This document shows, one piece after another, positions 17,971 to 26,265 of a DNA stretch of 59,921 nt. Origin of the DNA: Bacteroidales bacterium (GTDB lineage Bacteria > Bacteroidota > Bacteroidia > Bacteroidales > PUMT01); NCBI GenBank assembly GCA_007132715.1, contig SLOE01000101.1, forward strand, positions 1 through 59,921. The letters run 5' to 3'. Below the pieces are notes generated by a model. The model had not been told where the DNA came from. It saw only the letters and a program-made list of their open reading frames with translations, and ran no database searches. The number at the start of each line of letters is the position of its first letter. Within the stretch, counting starts at the first letter, position 1. A program made the translations under genes and the position numbers.

Positions 17971-20381
17971 TTACCTTACTTCCGTGACCCTTATGTTTGT
18001 TTTTCCTTCAGCAGGGTTGGTGTCAATGACAAAATTCCCGTTGCTTCTCTTCATTGTGATTTCACTGAGCACATTATCACCTGGCAGGAAGATCATGCCC
18101 TCAGCTTCTTCCGAACTGTGACTGAAGACACGCATTTCAATATCTGACCAGTCCATCTCCCTGGTCGACTGAGCCGGTCCGATATGGGGTATGGCTGCTC
18201 CGTCACGCACAAGGACAACTGCAGGTATGGGCCCGGCCTTTATATGGTTCCATCCTGGTTCGCAGACTTGCGCCGACTGGTAATCGATCTACCTGTGATT
18301 ACCGGGCAGATATACATCGCGTGACCCGACCTCCTCAAAAAGCGGAGCAACAAGTATATCACTGCCAAACAGGTAATGATCGTCTACTGTCCATGCTCCG
18401 GGGTCATCGGGGTACTCAACAAACAAGGCCCTCATCATTGGCAATCCGTTTTCAGACGAATGCTTTGCCTGGGCATATATATAAGGCATCAGGCTGTAAC
18501 GCATGTTAAGCGCATCCCTGAAGAAGTTCATGAAATCCTCGCCGAATTCCCAGGGTTCTTTCGGAGGGTGCCCATGGGCACGTGTATGCGATGAGAATAT
18601 TTCAAAGGCCATCCAGCGCCTGTATAGATCTTCGGGTGTTCTGGTTACAAACCCTCCGACATCATGGCTCCAGAAGGTGAAGCCCGAGAGCCCTATACTC
18701 AGTCCCCCACGCACTGTCCCTGCCATTGCCGAATTGGTGTTCCCTGCATCTCCTCCCCAGAGGACAGGGTAACGCTGGCTCCCGGCCCAGCCGCTTCTTG
18801 CCCAGATTATGTTTTCACCCCGTATCTCCCTTGTGATATCTGCTACCTCCTGGTTATAACGGATAGGGTAGAGATTGTGCTCATAAAAGCCGGTGCGTCC
18901 GTTGTGATAAATGCCGTTCCAGGGTGCTGCCTCGCCAAAATCGACCTTGATGACCCCAACCCCCATCTCCAGCAAGTCTCCTATCTTACCCCTGTACCAC
19001 TCTACCGCATCGGGGTTGGTAAAATCCAGAACAGCATCCTCGAATGGCACATTCCCTTTGAAATTACGCACATGAAGCCCTTTCTCAATTATTTCAGGGA
19101 AAAGTTCATTCTGCGGTACAAAATAGGGCAGCTGCCAGAGGGAGATATGAAACCCGTCCTCCAGGAGATCAGATATCATCTTTTCAGGATCCTCAAACCT
19201 TGATTCAGCAAAACGGTAATCGCATCTCCAGTCCGTCTCGAACCATCCTGTATCAAAATGTATAACATCTGAAGGTATTCTGTTTTCCCTCAGTTTACGT
19301 GATACTTCCCGGCCTTCTGCCTCAGAGAAGTAAGTGATACGGCTCATCCAGAACCCGAATGACCAGAGCGGAGGCATTGCAGCTTTCCCTGTAACATTGG
19401 TGTATTCATCAAGAATATCTTTGGGTCTGCCAATAAATACGAACAGGTCCAGTTCCTCATCGCCTATATACATGGAGTGGACACCCTGAAATACTTGCCT
19501 ACGTCACAGGTAACAGGTGAGGAGGTATGAATAAACATGCCATAACCGCGATCGCTTATAAAGAATGGCACAGGCTTGTGGCTTGATTCATTCTGTGATC
19601 CGTGTGCATCGTCTATCCCAAGGATCACTTTCTGACCGCGTTTGTTGAACTCAGTGAACATCTCGCCAAAACCGAATATCTTTTCCCCGGGCGACAGGTT
19701 AAAGGTTGCAGAAAAGCTACGGGAATAATCTTCAGACCTCCTGACCCAGGAAAAGGGCAGAACAGGTGTGTAAAATGCATGGTTGTCGGAACTGTGATTG
19801 GTACTGGTAAGCAGTTTGCCTGTTCCATCGTACACCTCGACCTTCCAGGGATTCTCATGAATTATTACCGAACCATGGGGACTCCTGTAACGGTGCCCGC
19901 CGGGGACTGCAGAATATTGCCAGTCGCTGCTGGGGGACATATCATTGTTCACCAGCATTATCGATTCCGCATGCCTTTCAGCAGGCACAACAACACCCGA
20001 TTTGGCCCTTATCCTGATGGTCCTTGATGAAATAAACTCTATACGGAAAGGCAGTGCAGGCGACACAGCATATTCACCCCCTGGAAACTCGTTAGGACCG
20101 ATCTGCTGCAATCCGGCATTCATGTTGCTGAATGCCTTATGCAGGGTATATGCATGACGGTTGTTCACGATACTGCCGCTTGCCGTAACGGGGTCAAATT
20201 CAATCATATGGTCAGCCACAAAGTATACATTGCTGAAACTTTTAAAATCACCTGATATATCAACCGGGTCATTGAGAACTCCCATATGCTGCAGTTGTCA
20301 GGCAACCGGTTGCACCAGGAACCATAATGACAAAAACAGGAGTTTACTGAATAATGAGCTGAAAATTCTGATTATTTTCAC
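17971..20381 (-). pseudogene. GH31 alpha-xylosidase/alpha-glucosidase-like pseudogene (two nonsense codons and a frameshift)
   Basis: Joined translation gives about 800 codons, normal for a GH31 enzyme of the YicI type. The nucleophile region is VIKVDFGEAAPWNG, and the WARSGWAGSQRYP and WGGD segments are intact. Three lesions break it. (1) A TGA at 20298-20300 just after a good signal peptide that would start at GTG 20381 (KIIRIFSSLFSKLLFLSLWF...). (2) A one-base deletion near 19486-19493, where DVGKYF continues as QGVHSMYIGDEELD in another frame. (3) A TAG at 18289-18291 that replaces the Trp expected before IDYQSAQV; the frame stays open afterwards to 17971. Catalytic residues are intact, which suggests recent decay. 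Three errors in one gene make sequencing error less likely. It once would have been an exported xyloglucan- or glucan-oligosaccharide hydrolase. Confidence 0.85.
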
Positions 20382-20517
20382 GACCGTAAGTTTCAGTTTG
20401 CAATAATTTAACAAGATTATGATGCCGGATAAATGTCGGGTATTTCAGCCTGTTTCGGTCAGAAGCACAGTTAAGTATTGCAAATGCAGCAGGTCGAAAC
20501 GGGAAAACTGAAGATCA

Positions 20518-21072
20518 TTACAAGCCGATATCATCGCTTATCTCTTTCATGGCATTTACAGCCAGTTCAGCAAATTCAGGCAATGGAACGCCGATCTTTT
20601 CACACTCCATGATGTGATCACGGTTTACCGAGGCAGCAAAGGCTTTTTCCTTCATTCTTTTTACAACAGATTTTGGCTTGACTGAAGATATCTTCCGGTC
20701 GGGATAGACCAGCGCAGTGGCATATACAAGTCCGGTGACCGTTTCGCCTGCTGCCAGGGCATGCTGGAAAACAGTGTACCGCTCCTTTTTTGAAGCCTTC
20801 TCGTTGTGCATCGTTATTGCATCAATGATTTCCGGATCAAGCTCGTATTCTTTGAGAATATTCCGGGCCTCAAGTGCGTGCCTTTCCGGATCGGCATTGG
20901 TCACCTCCACATCAATATCATGCAGCAGCCCTGCAAGTCCCCATTTATCGGCATCCTCACCCAACCGTGAGGCAAGGGCACGCATCACCGCCTCCGATGC
21001 CAGGCAGTGAATACGCATTTTTTCATCTTTTACATGCTTTCTGAGCAATTCGAGTGCACTTTCCCTGTCCAT
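20518..21072 (-). CDS. HD-domain (HDIG-type) phosphohydrolase
   Basis: A 184-residue cytosolic protein of the HD superfamily. The metal-binding His/Asp set is visible: H22, the HD pair H51-D52 in GLLHDIDVE, and further His in PERHA and TMHNE. This pattern and size fit the small HDIG family often annotated simply as HD-domain protein. Substrate is unknown; relatives hydrolyse phosphate esters or nucleotides. ATG at 21072. Divergent from the M16 peptidase with about 120 bp between starts. Confidence 0.8.
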   Translation of the reverse strand: MDRESALELLRKHVKDEKMRIHCLASEAVMRALASRLGEDADKWGLAGLLHDIDVEVTNADPERHALEARNILKEYELDPEIIDAITMHNEKASKKERYTVFQHALAAGETVTGLVYATALVYPDRKISSVKPKSVVKRMKEKAFAASVNRDHIMECEKIGVPLPEFAELAVNAMKEISDDIGL

Positions 21073-21179
21073 AATATATATTATAATTCAACAAAAGATA
21101 AATTTGTATGCCGATAAAAATAGCATGTATGACCCATAAAAAAAAATCAGGTTTCTGTTTAAAGATGCGAAACAGTATA

Positions 21180-21187
21180 TAAATTTG
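21180..21187 (+). promoter_or_regulatory. -7 box close to the M16 peptidase start (possible leaderless mRNA)
   Basis: TAAATTTG matches TAnnTTTG and ends only 6 bp before the ATG at 21194. If used, transcription would begin at or next to the start codon. No TTTG was found at the ideal upstream spacing. Confidence 0.4.
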
Positions 21188-21193
21188 CGCCTT

Positions 21194-22414
21194 ATGGCAT
21201 TTCACACACACGAATTTGACAACGGCATCAGGATCATCCATTACAGGATGCCCTCACAGGTTGCTCATTGCGGACTCTATATCAACGCGGGGTCAAGGGA
21301 TGAGCAGCGGGACGAGCACGGTATTGCACATTTCATTGAGCACCTTTTCTTCAAGGGCACCAAGAAAAGGAGGGCCCACCATATTATCAGCAGGCTTGAG
21401 GCTGTCGGAGGAGAGATAAATGCATATACAGGCAAAGAGGAGACATGTATATATTCATCATTTATGCGTGAAGACTTTGAAAGATCACTGGAACTAATAT
21501 GCGACATGACCTTTCACTCGGTCTTCCCCGAAAAGGAGCTCAACAGGGAAAGACAGGTCATCATAGATGAGATCCTGTCATACATGGATAACCCGGCAGA
21601 GCAGATTTTTGATGATTTTGAGGAGATCGTATTCTGCAATGACCCTATTGGCCGCAACATACTGGGCACTCCGAAACACCTTATGAAATTCAACAGGGAT
21701 GACATTATCAGGTTTATAGATAATAATTACCAGACCGACCAGATGGTCTTTACATCCGTGGGCGACCTTGATTTCAGGACTGTGATCAGGTATGCAAAAA
21801 AGCATCTTGAACCGGTACAGGCAAACAGAAAAGGAAGAATCCGCGAAGGGCACAAAATTTATAAGCCAGCATCGAGAACACTCAGCAGGAAAACTCACCA
21901 GGTGCACTGTATTACCGGCAACAGAGCCTTCGACATGCATGACGGGAAAAGAATGACGATGATAGTGCTGAACAATATCCTGGGCGGACCCGGCATGAGT
22001 GCCAGGCTTAACCTGGCCCTAAGGGAGAGGAGTGGATTTGCATATAATGTTGAATCACACTACACCTCATGGTCCGACACCGGTATTTTCAGTGTATATT
22101 TCGGATGCGACAGGGATAAAATTGACAAATGCCGGCATCTGGTAATAAAGGAATTTTCAGTCCTGAGAAACAAACGGCTAAGCCCTGCACAGCTTAAACG
22201 TGCAAAACGGCAGCTGAAGGGACAACTTGCAATAGGCTGGGAGAACCGGGAGAACCTGATGATGGCAATAGGGAAGAGCTATCTGCTTTTCAACCGTGTT
22301 GACCCGGTGGAAGAAATATACCGGAAGATTGATGCTGTCACAGCCACTGATATTATGGAAGTGGCCAATTATATACTAGACCCCGGATCGCTTTCAGAAC
22401 TTGTTTACATTTGA
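21194..22414 (+). CDS. M16 family zinc peptidase (processing-peptidase-like)
   Basis: A 406-residue protein of the pitrilysin/mitochondrial processing peptidase family. The inverted zinc motif HxxEH is H46-F-I-E49-H50, and the third ligand E126 lies exactly 76 residues after H50, as in active M16 enzymes. C-terminal homologous half contains LGGPGMSARLNLALRERSGFAYNV, the segment that helps bind substrate. No signal peptide, so it may be cytosolic. The ATG at 21194 (MAFHTHEF) is preferred over an upstream TTG at 21185 that overlaps the -7 box. The O-methyltransferase follows 79 bp downstream. Confidence 0.9.
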   Translation: MAFHTHEFDNGIRIIHYRMPSQVAHCGLYINAGSRDEQRDEHGIAHFIEHLFFKGTKKRRAHHIISRLEAVGGEINAYTGKEETCIYSSFMREDFERSLELICDMTFHSVFPEKELNRERQVIIDEILSYMDNPAEQIFDDFEEIVFCNDPIGRNILGTPKHLMKFNRDDIIRFIDNNYQTDQMVFTSVGDLDFRTVIRYAKKHLEPVQANRKGRIREGHKIYKPASRTLSRKTHQVHCITGNRAFDMHDGKRMTMIVLNNILGGPGMSARLNLALRERSGFAYNVESHYTSWSDTGIFSVYFGCDRDKIDKCRHLVIKEFSVLRNKRLSPAQLKRAKRQLKGQLAIGWENRENLMMAIGKSYLLFNRVDPVEEIYRKIDAVTATDIMEVANYILDPGSLSELVYI

Positions 22415-22493
22415 CGCCGGGTATTCCGGCAGGCTTTTCCTGTCCCGGTGCAAAACCTGAACCATATCATTGGTAACCATTAAAGTCGTAACC

Positions 22494-23138
22494 ATGGCAC
22501 CAGATCATGAGCAAAACAGGCAAGAATATATTCTGGCCCACTCAACACCTGAAGATCCGTTGCTTTCAGGACTGAACAGGCAGACACATCTGCGGTTGCT
22601 TAACCCTGAGATGCTCTCAGGGCAATACCAGGGGAAACTGCTTGAGATGCTCAGCCTTATGATCGCCCCATCAAGAATACTGGAAATCGGCACCTACACC
22701 GGGTACTCAGCCATATGCCTTGCAAGGGGACTCGGTGAAGCGGGTGAACTGCATACTATTGAGAAAAATGACGAGATAAGGGAATTTGCATGGAAATACA
22801 TAAGGGAAGCCGGCCTTGAAAACAGGATAATAATGCATACCGGGAACGCACTGGAGATAATTCCGTCGCTGACCGGCCCGTTTGACCTGGTTTTTATTGA
22901 CGGAGATAAATCGGAATATATCCGGTATTACGACCTTGCCTTCCCGAAAGTCAGAAAAGGCGGAACAATTATTGCCGACAATGTCCTCTGGTACAACAAG
23001 GTATATAAACCCGAATTCATCAGTGATGAATATACCCGCTACATGGATGAGTTCAACAAAATGGTTGTAAATGACACCAGGGTTGAAAACCTGCTGCTTC
23101 CTGTAAGGGACGGACTTATGATTATCAGGAAAAAATAA
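22494..23138 (+). CDS. SAM-dependent O-methyltransferase (COMT-like, family 3)
   Basis: A 214-residue class I methyltransferase. Motif I is ILEIGTYTGYSAICLA; the acidic residue in LHTIEKND binds the SAM ribose; LVFIDGDKSEY and GGTIIADNVLW are the metal-dependent catechol O-methyltransferase-type motifs that supply the divalent metal ligands. The substrate cannot be deduced; bacterial homologues methylate catechols and other small phenolics. ATG at 22494; a TTG at 22470 would add eight residues. It follows the M16 peptidase on the same strand. Confidence 0.88.
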   Translation: MAPDHEQNRQEYILAHSTPEDPLLSGLNRQTHLRLLNPEMLSGQYQGKLLEMLSLMIAPSRILEIGTYTGYSAICLARGLGEAGELHTIEKNDEIREFAWKYIREAGLENRIIMHTGNALEIIPSLTGPFDLVFIDGDKSEYIRYYDLAFPKVRKGGTIIADNVLWYNKVYKPEFISDEYTRYMDEFNKMVVNDTRVENLLLPVRDGLMIIRKK

Positions 23139-23332
23139 TGCCCGGCTCATTTCAGCAATAAAACTTTTTTTTGTTTTATTTGTTATAGCTAATGGTTATA
23201 CACAACGAATTCAAAAAATACTTTCATAGCAGCCGCTATTAGCTTATTTTGTGTGTGCGCGAACCAAATAATGTTTGCCCGGGACTTAAATATGTGCATT
23301 ATTACGACTAAAAACATTAACAAATTACAGAT

Positions 23333-24217
23333 ATGGCCACCTATTCTATAAAAGACCTTGAGGAGCTTTCCGGGATAAAAGCCCATACCATAAGGATATG
23401 GGAGAAGAGGTACGGTATAGTCGTCCCGGCCCGGACAGATACAAATATCAGGCTGTACAGTGACAATGACCTTAAAAAACTGCTCAACATCTCCATACTT
23501 AACAGGCACGGATTGAAAATATCACATCTTGCCCGGATGGATGTAGAAGAGCTTAAAGAGAAGGTGATCCACATAACAAGGGAAACCGCAAACACCGGAT
23601 TACAGATAGATAACCTGATCATATCCATGCTTGAACTGGACGAATGGAAGTTTGACAAGATCCTGAACGATACCATAATAAAATTAGGTTTTGAAGAGAC
23701 CCTGGTACGACTGATGCATCCGTTTTTTGAAAAAATCGGGTTGCTGTGGCAAACCGGATCAATCAATCCCGCACAGGAGCACTTCGTGTCCAATCTTCTC
23801 CGGCAGAAACTGATAGTTGCAATTGACGGCCAGGCACCCGTACAAAGGAACAACCCGGTCAACTTCATACTTTTTCTGCACGAGAATGAATTTCACGAGT
23901 TGGGGCTTCTTTTCTATTCATATATCTTAAGAAAGAACGGTATTAAGGTTATATATTTGGGACAGGCCGTACCCTTTGAAGATCTGGAAAAGATCACAAA
24001 GATCCAGGAAGCCGAATATTTCCTTACATCCTTTACCACGGGAATTACTGAAAGTGCCCTTGTAAAATATCTCCGTAATCTGTCATCTTCCTTCCCAAAC
24101 CACAGAATTTTGTATACCGGACTGCAAACGGCAAAGATAAACGGGAACCTTCCCGGAAATCTTGTCAAAATTGAATCGGTAACCCACTTCAGGGAGTACA
24201 TAGGCTTAATCCGCTAG
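23333..24217 (+). CDS. MerR-family regulator with B12-binding domain (CarH/LitR-like photoreceptor candidate)
   Basis: A 294-residue protein. An N-terminal MerR winged-helix domain (residues 4-70; IKDLEELSGIKAHTIRIWEKRY) is followed by a cobalamin-cap domain with the CarH motif W-x9-EH (W139, E149-H150), and a Rossmann-type B12-binding domain with ExHxxG (E186-F-H188-E-L-G191), where H188 would be the lower cobalt ligand. In CarH this arrangement senses light through adenosylcobalamin: dark tetramers repress and light breaks the tetramer. All three key positions are retained, so B12 binding is plausible; light response is inference. An ECF sigma gene lies 329 bp downstream on the same strand. 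ATG at 23333. Confidence 0.85.
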   Translation: MATYSIKDLEELSGIKAHTIRIWEKRYGIVVPARTDTNIRLYSDNDLKKLLNISILNRHGLKISHLARMDVEELKEKVIHITRETANTGLQIDNLIISMLELDEWKFDKILNDTIIKLGFEETLVRLMHPFFEKIGLLWQTGSINPAQEHFVSNLLRQKLIVAIDGQAPVQRNNPVNFILFLHENEFHELGLLFYSYILRKNGIKVIYLGQAVPFEDLEKITKIQEAEYFLTSFTTGITESALVKYLRNLSSSFPNHRILYTGLQTAKINGNLPGNLVKIESVTHFREYIGLIR

Positions 24218-24395
24218 ACTATAAACCATCCTGTCTGCTTTACAATCGCTCAAGGCCCATTCAGGAAAGATGATATTGCTTACCGGTCAAACTTATACTG
24301 GCCCCGGTTTTCTTTTAACAATATCCTGATATAAGCGGCCCTGATAAACGCATGTACGAATTGTTGTTTACTTTTTATTATTTTCTATTAATCAT

Positions 24396-24428
24396 TTTGT
24401 TATTTTTATTCATTCTATTTTACTTTTG
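24396..24428 (+). promoter_or_regulatory. Distal consensus promoter of the ECF sigma gene
   Basis: TTTG at 24396-24399, a 21-bp spacer and TACTTTTG at 24421-24428 fit the Bacteroidota housekeeping promoter. Predicted leader is about 110 nt. Confidence 0.6.
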
Positions 24429-24482
24429 TGCAGTCATTTACAGCTTATTTAACATTTATTTAGACTTTTTATTTATAAAATA

Positions 24483-24514
24483 TTTGGACACTGTTCATTT
24501 TGTGCTTATATTTG
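24483..24514 (+). promoter_or_regulatory. Proximal consensus promoter of the ECF sigma gene
   Basis: TTTG at 24483-24486, a 20-bp spacer and TATATTTG at 24507-24514 fit the consensus fully. The predicted start is near 24520, giving a leader of about 25 nt. Confidence 0.65.
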
Positions 24515-24546
24515 TTAAACATTTGTAACCTAAAAACTGAACAACA

Positions 24547-25062
24547 ATGACTGCAATAGAATTCAACCATCAGCTCGTAAACCTCGAAAAAAATCTTGAA
24601 AGGTTTGCATACAGCCTTACCTCCAACCAGGAAGATGCAAGAGACCTTGTTCAGGAAACATTTCTGAAGGCATTAACATACAGGGAACAATTTACAGACC
24701 AGTCTAATTTAAAAGCCTGGACATTCACTATTTTGAAGAATACCTTCATAAACAATTACAGGAAGGCTGTAAAACAGAATACAACGTTTGACAATACAAA
24801 AGACCTGTATTTTCTAAACAAAGCCGGCGAGTCGGCCGAGTCAAAACCTGAAGGTAATATCTCACTCGAGGAGATCAACAAAAAGGTTGAAGAACTTGAA
24901 GACGAGTTTAAAACCCCATTCAAAATGCATACTTCAGGCTACAAGTACAAGGAGATCGCCGAAGAGATGGATCTGAACATAGGGACCGTGAAAAGCAGAA
25001 TATTCTTCAGCAGGAAAAAACTGATGAAAGCACTCGAAGATTACAACCCGATCAAGCAATGA
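24547..25062 (+). CDS. ECF-type RNA polymerase sigma factor
   Basis: A 171-residue sigma-70 family protein with only regions 2 and 4, the ECF layout. Region 2 spans about 10-75 (NQEDARDLVQETFLKAL, AWTFTILKNTFINNYRK); region 4 spans about 112-165 (FKMHTSGYKYKEIAEEM, IGTVKSRIFFSRKKLMKAL). No anti-sigma gene is adjacent and no membrane segment is present, so it is not a classic FecI/FecR pair. This type, with the GYKYKEIAE motif, is widespread in Bacteroidota. Two housekeeping promoters precede it. The CarH-like regulator just upstream could control it; this is inference from position. ATG at 24547. Confidence 0.9.
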   Translation: MTAIEFNHQLVNLEKNLERFAYSLTSNQEDARDLVQETFLKALTYREQFTDQSNLKAWTFTILKNTFINNYRKAVKQNTTFDNTKDLYFLNKAGESAESKPEGNISLEEINKKVEELEDEFKTPFKMHTSGYKYKEIAEEMDLNIGTVKSRIFFSRKKLMKALEDYNPIKQ

Positions 25063-25146
25063 GTCAACATATACCGGAGATCACTTACTGAGTGAACAAA
25101 GTACATCTGCTTGAGTTGACCTGCCTTTATGCAACCTTTTAAATAC

Positions 25147-25180
25147 CGGCACCCGCTTCAATAAATTGAAGCGGGTGCCG
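25147..25180. terminator. Strong bidirectional hairpin terminator
   Basis: CGGCACCCGCTTCAA (25147-25161) and TTGAAGCGGGTGCCG (25166-25180) form a perfect 15-bp stem with a 4-nt loop, between the convergent stops of the ECF sigma gene and the DUF4783 gene. A T-rich stretch (TATTTTGT) follows on the plus strand, and an A-rich stretch (TTTTAAATA, read as T-rich on the minus strand) precedes it. Confidence 0.85.
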
Positions 25181-25206
25181 TATTTTGTGCCTGCAGGAAA
25201 TACCGA

Positions 25207-25620
25207 CTAAGGAGAATCCTCAGCCCGCTCAATCCTGAGGAGATGTATTAGCGGCGTTCCATCGGCGACCTTCAACAGAAAATAGATCCTGAAATCGCCT
25301 TTTTCCGTTTCCAGGCTGCCAATGCCGTATCTTGATGCTTCCTTACCACCCTTGTGGAGATATTCAAATTTAACCGGCTTATGTTCAGAAAAAAATCCCC
25401 TGAGTATAAGTTCGGCCTGAGATTTGCTGTAAACATCTTCGTGATCCGGAACAACCAGTTCAATATTATTATTGAAATGACGTGCAAGGTTCCGCGAATG
25501 TCCCTTGCTGAAAGCCTCTGCAATACCTTCGGGGAGCTCACGCGTTATGGATGCACCGGTAAGGAAAACAGCCAGTATCAACCAGGTAATAGTTAGGGGA
25601 AACCTGTTAAAAGTTGACAT
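25207..25620 (-). CDS. DUF4783-family exported protein
   Basis: A 137-residue protein with an N-terminal signal peptide (hydrophobic residues about 9-24). The mature part (LPEGIAEAFSKGHSRNLARHFNNNIELVV..., ending with LRIE near the C terminus) has the NTF2/SnoaL-like fold expected for DUF4783, a Bacteroidota family. I recall it commonly encoded next to rlmH, as here, where it is divergent from it. Function is unknown. ATG at 25620. Confidence 0.75.
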   Translation of the reverse strand: MSTFNRFPLTITWLILAVFLTGASITRELPEGIAEAFSKGHSRNLARHFNNNIELVVPDHEDVYSKSQAELILRGFFSEHKPVKFEYLHKGGKEASRYGIGSLETEKGDFRIYFLLKVADGTPLIHLLRIERAEDSP

Positions 25621-25669
25621 TTCTCAAGGAATTAATCAGTTAATTTAAAAAGTCATCAGACAAAGCTTG

Positions 25670-25677
25670 TATATTTG
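25670..25677 (+). promoter_or_regulatory. -7 box upstream of rlmH
   Basis: TATATTTG matches TAnnTTTG; the upstream TTTG element is poor (TTTA at 22 bp). It would give a leader of about 93 nt before the rlmH ATG. Confidence 0.45.
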
Positions 25678-25776
25678 TAACCTTTAGAACACATCAAAAA
25701 ATAAGCCAATTCTTCATTCTGAGTGGTTCATATGAAAAATTATTTGCAATATAATAATTTCAATCTCATTTAGAAA

Positions 25777-26238
25777 ATGAAGATAATCCTTGTTTTTACG
25801 GGCAAGACTGCAGAAAAGTACATCAGGGAGGGTATAGATATCTATACTGACCGTCTCAGGCATTACATTCCGGTTGAAATCAGAATAGCAGAAATACCCG
25901 GTAAAAAGCGCCGTTCACGTAAGGGAAGCCTGAATATGGCTGAACCGGTGAGTCAACCGGGTTCGTCGTTGCTGGTATTACTTGACGAAAAGGGCAAAAA
26001 GCTCAACTCTGTCGAATTTTCAAAATTTATAGAATCGGCGATGACAAGCGGTTATAAAGAACTGGTCTTTTACACGGGAGGAGCCTGGGGATTCCCGGAA
26101 AAAACCTTTGATAAGGTCGACCGGATAATCTCCCTGTCGGATATGACGTTCACACACCAGATGGTAAGGCTGATCCTGGTTGAACAGATATACAGGGCAA
26201 TGACCATAATAAGGGGAGAGCCCTACCATCATCAGTGA
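25777..26238 (+). CDS. rlmH: 23S rRNA (pseudouridine1915-N3)-methyltransferase
   Basis: A 153-residue SPOUT-class methyltransferase, the usual RlmH length. The trefoil-knot SAM site is formed by FYTGGAWGFPEK and LSDMTFTHQMVRLILVEQIYRA, and the C terminus ends GEPYHHQ, a signature of the family needed for catalysis. RlmH methylates N3 of pseudouridine 1915 in helix 69 of 23S rRNA on assembled 70S ribosomes. ATG at 25777. The giant histidine kinase starts 27 bp downstream on the same strand and is likely co-transcribed. Confidence 0.95.
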   Translation: MKIILVFTGKTAEKYIREGIDIYTDRLRHYIPVEIRIAEIPGKKRRSRKGSLNMAEPVSQPGSSLLVLLDEKGKKLNSVEFSKFIESAMTSGYKELVFYTGGAWGFPEKTFDKVDRIISLSDMTFTHQMVRLILVEQIYRAMTIIRGEPYHHQ

Positions 26239-26265
26239 CAAACATCCGGAAAAAGTGTAGATCAG

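Larger units (their letters stand above)
24218..24546 (+). other. 329-bp AT-rich promoter region upstream of the ECF sigma gene
   Basis: No gene is supported here. The right half is strongly AT-rich and holds two full promoter matches (24396-24428 and 24483-24514). I could not identify a regulator-binding palindrome. Confidence 0.6.

Noticed and set aside
17971-20381. Reading the GH31 TGA and TAG as recoded (selenocysteine or pyrrolysine) codons
   Set aside because: A frameshift also interrupts the gene, TAG replaces a Trp position, and other genes in the window end normally with TGA and TAG. Decay is the simpler explanation.
23157-23180. Hairpin AATAAAAC(T8)GTTTTATT as a terminator after the O-methyltransferase
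   Set aside because: The stem is almost all A-T and only 8 bp, and no T-run follows the stem; it may form but is unlikely to be efficient.
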